Source: Candidatus Colimorpha enterica
Lineage (GTDB): Bacteria > Bacillota > Clostridia > Oscillospirales > CAG-272
DNA length: 6,761 bases
NCBI GenBank assembly: GCA_000433515.1
Contig: FR891167.1
Coordinates: 21,056 to 27,816 of the forward strand
Direction of reading: 5' to 3'
Numbering within the stretch: position 1 is the stretch's first letter; every line of letters starts with the position of its first letter. The notes below the pieces were generated by a model that worked only from the letters and a program-made list of their open reading frames with translations, had not been told where the DNA came from and made no database searches. Both the position numbers and the translations under genes were made by a program. This document shows, piece by piece, positions 1 through 6,761 of the stretch.

Positions 1-3000
1 ATCGAGACAGACGCCGAGATCGTCAGCTTCTTCGGCGACGACCCCAAGATCACCGAGACGACAGAGCACGATATGTGCCAGACCGAGGCCGACAAGAACG
101 GCACCACCGCGGGCGACGAGGCTCTTAAGGAAATATACAGAAAGCTCCGTCCCGGCGAGCCTCCGCTTGTCGAGTCGGCTCAGCTGCTTCTGAACAACCT
201 TTTCTTTGACCCCAAGAGATACGATCTCTCCGGCGTCGGAAGATATAAGTTCGACAAGAAGCTGGCTCTCGGAAGCAGAATAATCGGCTTTACCCTTGCC
301 CGTCCCGTTGTCTCTCCGATAACCGGTGAGTTCCTTTGCGACGCGGGTGAGGTCATCACTCCCGAGCTTGCCGCATCAATTGAGCGCGCCGGAGTCAACG
401 ACGTTTTTCTCCGCATAGACGCCGACCGCGAGATAAAGGTCTTCTCAAACGGCACCGTGTTCCCGGAGTACATCCTCGGCTACGATCTGAAGGACTGCGG
501 GATAAACGAAAAGGTCAAGACAGGCGTCCTGCTTGAGATAGCGGAGCAGTGCGGTGACGACATCGAAGCCGTGAAGGCAGAGGCAAAGCGCCGTATCGCC
601 GAGCTTGTTCCGAAGCACATCACAAAGGACGATATCTTCTCCTCCATAAACTACCTTGTCTGCCTCTCGCACGATATCGGCACGACCGACGATATAGATC
701 ACCTCGGAAACCGCCGTCTGCGTTCCGTCGGAGAGCTTCTCCAGAACCAGTTCAGGATCGGCTTCTCCAGAATGGACAAGATCGTCAAGGAGAGAATGAA
801 TATCCAGGACAACGAAACGCTCACGCCCGAGGGACTTATCAACATCCGTCCCGTCGTGACCGCGATAAGAGAGTTCTTCGGATCTTCTCCGCTGTCCCAG
901 TTCATGGATCAGAACAATCCGCTGGCTGAGCTGACGCACAAGCGCCGTCTGTCGGCACTCGGACCGGGCGGACTTTCCCGTGACCGCGCTTCGTTCGAGG
1001 TCCGTGACGTTCACTACACCCATTACGGCAGAATGTGCCCGATCGAGACGCCTGAAGGACCGAACATCGGTCTTATCTCCTACCTTGCAACCTATGCAAG
1101 GATCAGCGACTACGGCTTCATCGAGGCTCCCTACCGCAGGATAGACAAGGCGACCGGCGTTGTCACGGATGAAATCGAGTACATGACCGCCGACGTCGAG
1201 GATAAATATATAGTCGCTCAGGCAAACGAGCCTCTTGACGAAAACAACCGTTTCGTCAACCGTAAGGTCACCGCGCGCCAGAGAGCAGAGATCATCGAGG
1301 TGGACAACACTGTTCCCGATTACATGGACGTATCCCCGAAGATGGTCGTTTCGGTCGCAACGGCTATGATCCCCTTCCTTGAGAACGACGACAACTCGCG
1401 CGCTCTTATGGGATCGAACATGCAGAAGCAGGCTGTGCCGCTTCTCGTCTGCGACTCTCCCATCGTCGGAACCGGTATGGAGTACAAGGCTGCGGTTGAC
1501 TCCGGAGTCGTTGTCTGCGCAAAGGAATCCGGAACCGTCGAGCGCGTTTCTTCCGACGAGATCGTTATAAGATCCGACGACGGAAAGAAAAATACCTATC
1601 ACCTCATCAAGTTCAAACGCTCCAACCAGAGCACCTGCATCAACCAGCGTCCCATCGTCGATCAGGGCGAATATGTCGAGGAGGGACAGGTCATTGCCGA
1701 CGGTCCCGCGACCTCGAACGGCGAAATTGCCCTCGGTAAGAACGCTCTCATCGGCTTCATGACATGGGAGGGCTATAACTACGAGGACGCAGTTCTTCTC
1801 AACGAAAATCTTGTAAGAAACGACACCTACACGTCGATTCACATAGAGGAATATTCTCACGAGGCAAGAGATACAAAGCTCGGACCGGAGGAGATAACAA
1901 GAGAGATCCCGAACGTCGGCGACGACGCGCTTAAGGACCTGTCTGCCGACGGTATTATCAGAAGAGGTACCGAGGTGCGCGCCGGCGATATCCTTGTGGG
2001 TAAGGTCACCCCGAAGGGTGAGACGGAGCTTACCGCCGAAGAGCGCCTGCTCCGTGCCATATTCGGCGAAAAGGCAAGAGAGGTGCGTGACACGTCCCTC
2101 CGCGTTCCCCACGGCGAAAGCGGTATCGTTGTCGATGTGCGCGTTTTCTCAAGAGAGAACGGCGACGAGCTTCCTCCCGGAGTGAACAAGTCGGTCAGGG
2201 TCTACATTGCCCAGAAGCGTAAGATCTCCGTCGGAGACAAGATGGCGGGACGTCACGGAAACAAGGGCGTTGTCTCAAGGATCCTCCCGCCGGAGGATAT
2301 GCCGTTCATGGCAGACGGCACTCCCCTTGATATAGTCCTCAACCCGATGGGCGTGCCTTCGCGAATGAACATCGGTCAGGTGCTTGAGGTTCACCTCGGA
2401 ATCGCGGCAAAGCGTCTCGGCTGGAAGGTCATGACCCCGGTCTTTGACGGCGCAAAGGAAGAGGATATCACGCAGTGCCTCAAAATGGCGGGCATGAACG
2501 AAACGGGCAAGATGACCCTTTACGACGGCAGAACAGGCGAGCCCTTCGACAACCCCGTCACCGTCGGGATCATGTACTACCTTAAGCTCCATCACCTTGT
2601 TGACGACAAGATCCACGCGCGTTCAACGGGACCGTACTCCCTCGTTACTCAGCAGCCTCTCGGAGGAAAAGCTCAGTTCGGAGGACAGCGCTTCGGAGAA
2701 ATGGAGGTCTGGGCGCTTGAGGCTTACGGTGCTGCTTATACCCTTCAGGAGATACTCACCGTCAAGTCCGATGACGTCACCGGACGTGTCAGAACCTATG
2801 AGGCGATAGTCAAGGGTCAGAACATCCCGACGCCGGGTGTGCCGGAGGCGTTCAAGGTTCTTGTCAAGGAGCTGCAGTCTCTCTGCCTCGATATAAGAGT
2901 GCTTGACAGGGAAGGAAACGAGATCGAGCTCTCCACGATAGGTGAGGACGACAGCGATGCACCTACCTATATTACCGCCGACGATGTCGGTGAGACGGTG

Positions 3001-3135
3001 GAAACCGACGACACCTTCGATTCAATGACCGAAGAGACTCCCGACGATTTCGATGATGATTCGGATTTCTATGACGACGATTCCGACGCGGATTTCGGGG
3101 ATTTCCCGGGCGACGACGCGGATTTTGATATGTAA
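1..3135 (+). CDS. rpoB: DNA-directed RNA polymerase subunit beta (5' partial)
   Basis: Beta subunit of the core RNA polymerase, which with beta-prime forms the active-site cleft. The frame is open from base 1 to TAA at 3133-3135, giving 1044 visible residues. By comparison with full-length family members about 200 N-terminal residues lie upstream; the ATG at 73 is internal. Visible motifs (residue numbers count from base 1): RPGEPP at about 50; the rifampicin region at 294-320 (bases 880-960); HYGRMCPIETPEGPNIGLI just after it; GYNYEDAVLLNE with the acidic pair E595/D596; GDKMAGRHGNKG with K747 and K755, equivalent to E. coli K1065 and K1073; and the C-terminal QRFGEMEVWALEAYGAAYTL block, which packs against beta-prime. 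The large proteobacterial insertion before the GDKMAGRHGNKG block is absent, as in Firmicutes. The protein ends in a 63-residue acidic tail. It is followed after 17 bases by rpoC, presumably in one transcript. Identity is certain; no frameshift or internal stop is seen. Confidence 0.98.
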   Translation: METDAEIVSFFGDDPKITETTEHDMCQTEADKNGTTAGDEALKEIYRKLRPGEPPLVESAQLLLNNLFFDPKRYDLSGVGRYKFDKKLALGSRIIGFTLARPVVSPITGEFLCDAGEVITPELAASIERAGVNDVFLRIDADREIKVFSNGTVFPEYILGYDLKDCGINEKVKTGVLLEIAEQCGDDIEAVKAEAKRRIAELVPKHITKDDIFSSINYLVCLSHDIGTTDDIDHLGNRRLRSVGELLQNQFRIGFSRMDKIVKERMNIQDNETLTPEGLINIRPVVTAIREFFGSSPLSQFMDQNNPLAELTHKRRLSALGPGGLSRDRASFEVRDVHYTHYGRMCPIETPEGPNIGLISYLATYARISDYGFIEAPYRRIDKATGVVTDEIEYMTADVEDKYIVAQANEPLDENNRFVNRKVTARQRAEIIEVDNTVPDYMDVSPKMVVSVATAMIPFLENDDNSRALMGSNMQKQAVPLLVCDSPIVGTGMEYKAAVDSGVVVCAKESGTVERVSSDEIVIRSDDGKKNTYHLIKFKRSNQSTCINQRPIVDQGEYVEEGQVIADGPATSNGEIALGKNALIGFMTWEGYNYEDAVLLNENLVRNDTYTSIHIEEYSHEARDTKLGPEEITREIPNVGDDALKDLSADGIIRRGTEVRAGDILVGKVTPKGETELTAEERLLRAIFGEKAREVRDTSLRVPHGESGIVVDVRVFSRENGDELPPGVNKSVRVYIAQKRKISVGDKMAGRHGNKGVVSRILPPEDMPFMADGTPLDIVLNPMGVPSRMNIGQVLEVHLGIAAKRLGWKVMTPVFDGAKEEDITQCLKMAGMNETGKMTLYDGRTGEPFDNPVTVGIMYYLKLHHLVDDKIHARSTGPYSLVTQQPLGGKAQFGGQRFGEMEVWALEAYGAAYTLQEILTVKSDDVTGRVRTYEAIVKGQNIPTPGVPEAFKVLVKELQSLCLDIRVLDREGNEIELSTIGEDDSDAPTYITADDVGETVETDDTFDSMTEETPDDFDDDSDFYDDDSDADFGDFPGDDADFDM
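2944..3132 (+). other. Acidic, low-complexity C-terminal tail of RpoB (coding sub-region)
   Basis: After the conserved end of RpoB (IELSTIG), the last 63 residues contain 24 Asp and 5 Glu and no Lys, Arg or His. Phe and Tyr are spaced among Asp runs in the final third. At DNA level an 11-base direct repeat, GACGCGGATTT, occurs at 3085-3095 and 3115-3125, 30 bases apart, suggesting some growth by repeat slippage. The tail is predicted to be disordered and would extend from the beta C-terminus, which lies near the beta-prime N-terminus in known core enzymes. Acidic RpoB tails of variable length are, from memory, not rare in Clostridia, so this may be a lineage trait. Its function is unknown. 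Confidence 0.85.
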
Positions 3136-3138
3136 GAC

Positions 3139-3144
3139 AAGGAG
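3139..3144 (+). promoter_or_regulatory. Ribosome binding site of rpoC
   Basis: AAGGAG lies within the 17-base rpoB-rpoC gap, four bases after the rpoB stop. It sits 8 bases before the TTG at 3153, which is good spacing, but only 3 bases before the ATG at 3148, which is too close. The site therefore decides in favour of the TTG as the rpoC start. No promoter or terminator hairpin is seen in the gap, which fits co-transcription and probable translational coupling. Confidence 0.85.
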
Positions 3145-3147
3145 ATA

Positions 3148-3180
3148 ATGCTTTGGAACATAATGTGTTTGATTCAATAA
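3148..3180 (+). other. Ten-codon out-of-frame ORF overlapping the rpoC start
   Basis: An ATG at 3148-3150 opens a ten-codon frame (MLWNIMCLIQ) that ends at TAA 3178-3180, inside the first ten codons of rpoC. It is in the rpoB frame and not in the rpoC frame. Its ATG is only 3 bases from the AAGGAG, so efficient initiation is doubtful. It is listed because it competes for the same ribosome binding site as the weaker TTG start of rpoC. It is most likely a chance ORF. Confidence 0.2.
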
Positions 3181-6100
3181 AAATCGGGCTTGCGTCTCCT
3201 GAAATGATAAGAAGCTGGTCGCACGGCGAGGTAAAAAAGCCGGAGACCATCAACTACCGTACCCTCAAGGCAGAGCGCGACGGTCTGTTCTGCGAGAGGA
3301 TCTTCGGTCCGACCAAGGACTGGGAATGCCTCTGCGGAAAGTACAAGCGCGTCCGCTATAAGGGCAAGGTCTGCGAAAAGTGCGGAGTCGAGGTCACCAC
3401 AAAGAAGGTGCGCCGCGAGAGGATGGGTCACATCGAGCTTGCCGCTCCCGTCTCCCATATATGGTACTTCCGCGCCATTCCCTCAAAGATGGGTCTGCTT
3501 CTCGACATTTCGCCGAGGCTCCTTGAAAAGGTACTGTATTTTGCACAGTATATAGTCATCGATCCCGGCATGACGCCCCTTTCGAAGTACCAGATCCTCA
3601 CCGAGCGCGAGTACAGAGAGAATTACGAGCGTTACGAAAAGGATTTCAGGGTCGGAATGGGTGCAGAGGCTATAAAAGAGCTTCTTGCCGAGATCGACAT
3701 CGAAGAGCTTTCCCGCCAGCTCAGGGAAGAGCTGAACAACGCAAGCGGTCAGAAAAAGCTCCGCATAATCAAGCGTCTTGACGTTGTCGAGGCGTTCCGC
3801 CGTTCCGGAAACAAGCCGGAATGGATGATACTTGACGTTATCCCGGTCATTCCGCCGGAGATCCGTCCCATGGTTCAGCTTGACGGCGGCAGATTTGCCA
3901 CCTCCGACCTGAACGACCTTTACAGAAGGGTCATTAACAGAAACAACCGTCTTGCCCGCCTGCTTGAGCTTCAGGCTCCCGAAATAATCATACGCAACGA
4001 AAAGCGTATGCTTCAGGAGGCCGTCGATGCCCTCATCGACAACGGCAGACGCGGAAAGCCGATAACCGGTCCCTCAAACCGCCCGCTCAAGTCTCTGTCG
4101 GAAATGCTCAGAGGTAAGCAGGGACGCTTCCGTCAGAACCTTCTCGGAAAGCGTGTTGACTATTCCGGACGTTCGGTTATCGTCGTCGGACCGGAGCTCA
4201 AAATATATCAGTGCGGTCTGCCGAAGGAAATGGCTCTTGAGCTGTTCAAGCCCTTCGTCATGAAGCGCCTTGTCGAGACTCAGAAGGCTTCCAACATCAA
4301 GGATGCAAAGAAGAAGGTCGATAAGGTCGATGCAAGCGTGTGGGACGCGCTTGAAAACGTCATAAAGGAACACCCCGTCCTCCTCAACCGTGCGCCTACG
4401 CTTCACCGTCTGTCGATTCAGGCGTTCGAGCCGGTGCTTGTCGAGGGACGTGCGATAAAGCTCCACCCGCTGGTCTGCACCGCATTCAACGCGGACTTCG
4501 ACGGCGACCAGATGCCGGTTCACGTTCCGCTTTCGGCAGAGGCTCAGGCTGAGGCAAGATTCCTCATGCTCTCCGCAAACAACCTCCTCAAGCCTATGGA
4601 CGGAAAAGCCGTTACCGTTCCTTCTCAGGACATGGTCCTCGGCTCCTACTACCTCACGATAGACAAGGCGGGCGAGCCCGGAGAGGGTCACGTCTTCCGC
4701 GACTTCAACGAGGCTATGATGGCATACGCGAACGGTGTTCTCGGACTCCACGCGCCCATCAGGATCAGGGTAACAAGAGAGATAAACGGCGAGGAGCATA
4801 CCGGTATCATCAACGCTACCCTCGGACGTCTCATCTTCAACGAGCATATCCCTCAGGACCTCGGCTTCGTTGACAGAAGCGACCCCGCAAAGCTGCTTGA
4901 CCTTGAGATCGACATGACCTGCGGCAAGAAGCAGCTCGGTCAGATAATCAACCTCTGTATCGAAAAGCACGGCTTCTCGGTTGCCGCGCAGGTGCTTGAC
5001 AACATCAAGTCGATGGGCTACAAGTACTCCACAAAGGCAGCAATTTCGATCTCCATCTCCGACGTCACCATCCCCGACGAGAAGTATACCTTCATCGAGG
5101 AGGCGGAGAAGAAGGTCGAGGCTATCCACAAGCACTTCCTCCGCGGTCAGCTTACCGACGAGGAGCGCTACAACAACGTTATCAGAATCTGGGAGCAGAC
5201 GACGAAGGATATCGTCGCAGCCCTTCAGAACAGATTCGACAGATACAATCCTATCAAGATGATGTCCGATTCCGGAGCGCGAGGCAACATGACACAGATG
5301 CGTCAGCTTGCCGGTATGCGCGGACTTATGTTCGCAACGAACGGACGTACAATGGAGATACCGATCAAGTCGAACTTCCGTGAAGGTCTTAAAATACTCG
5401 AGTACTTCATCGCCGCCCGCGGCGCGCGCAAGTCGCTTTCCGATACCGCCCTCAAGACGGCTGACTCCGGATACCTTACAAGACGTCTTGTCGATGTGTC
5501 TCAGGATGTCATTGTAAGAGAGAGCGACTGCGGAACCGGAAAGGGTATGTGGGTCTCCGCAATCACCGACGGAAAGGACGTTATCGAGCCGCTCAAGGAC
5601 CGTCTTGTCGGCAGATACACCGTCGGGGATGTTGTCGATCCCGCGACCGGCGCGGTCATTGTCCCGGCTGATCATATGATCTCCGACGACGAGGCATCCG
5701 CAATAGTAAAAGCAGGCGTGGAGCAGGTCTGCATCCGCTCTATCCTTGAGTGTAAGGCAAGACACGGCGTCTGCGCGAAGTGCTACGGTGCCGACCTTGC
5801 AAACGGCAGACCGGTCAACGTCGGCGAGGCTGTCGGTATAATAGCCGCACAGTCGATAGGCGAGCCGGGTACACAGCTTACCATGCGTACCTTCCATACC
5901 GGAGGTGTTGCAGGCTCCAATATCACACAGGGTCTTCCCCGTGTCGAGGAGCTCTTTGAGGCAAGACGCCCGAAGAAAACCGCGGTTATCGCGGAGATCT
6001 CCGGCACCGTCAGCTTCGGCGAGATGAAGAAGATGCGTACCATCAACATCACGAACAGCGATACCGGCGACTCGGCATCGTATCAGATAGCATTCGGCAC

Positions 6101-6761
6101 GAGAATCCTTGTTACCGAGGGTCAGCTCGTCGGTCAGGGTCAGGCGCTTACAGAGGGCGATATGGCTCCTGCCGATATCCTCCGCGTCAGCGGACTTGAT
6201 GCGGTCTATGACTACATCCTCCGCGAGGTGCAGAGAGTCTACCGTATGCAGTCGATTGACGTCAACGACAAGCATATCGAGGTCATTGCACGTCAGATGA
6301 CGAGAAAGGTCAGGGTTGACGATCCCGGCGACGCAGATATCCTTGTCGGCGCAACCGTTGATATCGGAGACTTTGAGGAGGAGAACGAAAAGCTTCAGGC
6401 GCGTATCGACGCAGGTGAGAGAGATATCCGTCTTGCAACCGGCGCACCGGTGCTTCTCGGTATCACAAAGGCATCGATACAGACCAATTCCTTCCTGTCC
6501 GCCGCCTCGTTCCAGGAGACCACGAAGGTCCTTACCGAGGCTGCTATCAAGGGCAAGGTTGACTATCTGCTCGGGCTCAAGGAGAACGTCCTTATCGGTA
6601 AGCTCATTCCTGCCGGAACCGGTATGGAGCGCTACCGCAATGTCGAGGTCGAGTGCACAGAGCCGGAGCCCACCGAAGAGGAGCTTGCCGCCAGAGCGGC
6701 GGCAGAGGAAGCCGTGGCAGCGGATGCTGAAGCGGATACCGCCGTTGAAGCGGATGCCGCC
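3153..6761 (+). CDS. rpoC: DNA-directed RNA polymerase subunit beta-prime (3' partial)
   Basis: Catalytic beta-prime subunit of RNA polymerase. The frame is open from TTG 3153 to the last base, 1203 codons without a stop, so only the end of the tail is missing. The TTG start is chosen because AAGGAG lies 8 bases upstream and the product begins MEHNVFDSIKIGLASPE, aligned with Firmicute RpoC N-termini; the nearby ATG at 3148 is out of frame. Motifs in order: N-terminal zinc site C59, C61, C74, C77; GKRVDYSGRSVI at about 332-343; NRAPTLHR at about 412-419; NADFDGDQM with Mg2+-binding D448, D450, D452; SGARGN and RQLAGMRGLM leading to the bridge helix (GARKSLSDTALKT, 757-769); second zinc site C793, C867, C874, C877; trigger loop LTMRTFHTGG with M911, R912, H915 and no large insertion. 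The C-terminal NDKHIEVIARQM and SFLSAASFQETT blocks follow. Odd points are bridge-helix substitutions, a proline after the catalytic motif, and an Ala/acidic tail. Length is slightly above the usual Firmicute size of about 1200. Confidence 0.98.
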   Translation, partial: MEHNVFDSIKIGLASPEMIRSWSHGEVKKPETINYRTLKAERDGLFCERIFGPTKDWECLCGKYKRVRYKGKVCEKCGVEVTTKKVRRERMGHIELAAPVSHIWYFRAIPSKMGLLLDISPRLLEKVLYFAQYIVIDPGMTPLSKYQILTEREYRENYERYEKDFRVGMGAEAIKELLAEIDIEELSRQLREELNNASGQKKLRIIKRLDVVEAFRRSGNKPEWMILDVIPVIPPEIRPMVQLDGGRFATSDLNDLYRRVINRNNRLARLLELQAPEIIIRNEKRMLQEAVDALIDNGRRGKPITGPSNRPLKSLSEMLRGKQGRFRQNLLGKRVDYSGRSVIVVGPELKIYQCGLPKEMALELFKPFVMKRLVETQKASNIKDAKKKVDKVDASVWDALENVIKEHPVLLNRAPTLHRLSIQAFEPVLVEGRAIKLHPLVCTAFNADFDGDQMPVHVPLSAEAQAEARFLMLSANNLLKPMDGKAVTVPSQDMVLGSYYLTIDKAGEPGEGHVFRDFNEAMMAYANGVLGLHAPIRIRVTREINGEEHTGIINATLGRLIFNEHIPQDLGFVDRSDPAKLLDLEIDMTCGKKQLGQIINLCIEKHGFSVAAQVLDNIKSMGYKYSTKAAISISISDVTIPDEKYTFIEEAEKKVEAIHKHFLRGQLTDEERYNNVIRIWEQTTKDIVAALQNRFDRYNPIKMMSDSGARGNMTQMRQLAGMRGLMFATNGRTMEIPIKSNFREGLKILEYFIAARGARKSLSDTALKTADSGYLTRRLVDVSQDVIVRESDCGTGKGMWVSAITDGKDVIEPLKDRLVGRYTVGDVVDPATGAVIVPADHMISDDEASAIVKAGVEQVCIRSILECKARHGVCAKCYGADLANGRPVNVGEAVGIIAAQSIGEPGTQLTMRTFHTGGVAGSNITQGLPRVEELFEARRPKKTAVIAEISGTVSFGEMKKMRTINITNSDTGDSASYQIAFGTRILVTEGQLVGQGQALTEGDMAPADILRVSGLDAVYDYILREVQRVYRMQSIDVNDKHIEVIARQMTRKVRVDDPGDADILVGATVDIGDFEEENEKLQARIDAGERDIRLATGAPVLLGITKASIQTNSFLSAASFQETTKVLTEAAIKGKVDYLLGLKENVLIGKLIPAGTGMERYRNVEVECTEPEPTEEELAARAAAEEAVAADAEADTAVEADAA
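6687..6761 (+). repeat. Ala/Glu/Asp low-complexity tail of RpoC with short direct repeats
   Basis: Beyond the conserved RpoC end (GTGMERYR), the final 25 visible codons encode 14 Ala and 7 acidic residues with a single Arg. GAAGCGGAT is repeated at 6729-6737 and 6747-6755, and GCGGATGC at 6720-6727 and 6750-6757, so the tail looks partly built from slipped copies. It is predicted disordered or weakly helical and acidic. The window ends inside it, so its full length is unknown. It lies outside all conserved RpoC domains and probably varies between close relatives. Confidence 0.7.

Noticed and set aside
73..75. ATG as the start of rpoB
   Set aside because: The frame stays open to base 1 and the upstream residues (including IVSFFGDD) match conserved RpoB sequence, so this Met is internal and the true start is upstream of the window.
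1379..1570. Short plus-strand open frames inside rpoB and rpoC (for example 1379-1570, 4981-5262, 5308-5517)
   Set aside because: Out-of-frame shadows rich in Arg/Ser, with no start signals and no recognisable products.
445..2112. Antisense open frame of 555 codons opposite rpoB
   Set aside because: It is in codon register with rpoB and open only because rpoB lacks TTA, CTA and TCA there. The product shows no recognisable family, and rpoB itself is certain.
3136..3152. Terminator or promoter between rpoB and rpoC
   Set aside because: The gap is only 17 bases, with no inverted repeat, T-run or -10/-35 pair; it holds just the ribosome binding site.
3174..3458. Antisense open frame across the rpoC N-terminal coding region
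   Set aside because: Codon-register shadow of rpoC between sense TCA codons; no ribosome binding site or family match seen.
4440..4530. Intein or intron at the RpoC catalytic motif, a favoured insertion site
   Set aside because: The reading frame and motif run through without interruption; the same holds for the conserved RpoB blocks.
4074..6275. Antisense open frame of 733 codons opposite rpoC as a real gene
   Set aside because: Same codon-register effect; the sense strand encodes an intact, fully conserved RpoC through the whole interval, and the antisense product resembles no family I recognise.

Overview
The window carries parts of two adjacent, co-directional genes and little else: the 3' six-sevenths or so of rpoB (RNA polymerase beta subunit, 1-3135) and almost all of rpoC (beta-prime subunit, 3153-6761). 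Both run off the window, rpoB at its 5' end and rpoC at its 3' end. A 17-base gap (3136-3152) with a clear Shine-Dalgarno sequence separates them. This is the distal part of the usual bacterial rplJL-rpoBC cluster. Together the two proteins form the catalytic core of RNA polymerase: beta supplies the rifamycin pocket and NTP-contacting lysines, and beta-prime supplies the Mg2+-binding aspartates, bridge helix, trigger loop and two zinc sites.

The organism is most likely a Firmicute of class Clostridia, perhaps an Oscillospiraceae/Ruminococcaceae-like gut lineage. The evidence is that rpoB and rpoC are separate genes, RpoC opens with a Firmicute-type N-terminus (FDSIKIGLASPE), the trigger loop lacks the large insertion seen in proteobacteria, and RpoB lacks the large proteobacterial insertion before its KISVGDKMAGRHGNKG motif. 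The DNA is moderately GC-rich. Leucine is encoded by CTC/CTT/CTG, with no in-frame TTA or CTA noticed, while AGA and ATA are still used freely. The placement below class is inference from memory of family sequences, not from a search.

Region by region: 1-2943 encodes the conserved body of RpoB. 2944-3132 encodes a 63-residue acidic tail with no basic residue. 3136-3152 is the intergenic gap with the ribosome binding site; rpoC starts at a TTG, and an out-of-frame ATG lies five bases upstream. 3153 to about 6653 encodes the conserved body of RpoC. From about 6687 to the window end is an Ala/Glu/Asp-rich low-complexity tail with short DNA repeats and no stop codon before the edge.

I found no new system, mobile element, CRISPR array, RNA gene, intein or intron. 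What merits a second look is at the residue level: substitutions in the bridge helix and in the facing beta loop, one in the rifampicin region, one beside the catalytic aspartates, the acidic tails of both subunits, and the unusual rpoC start.
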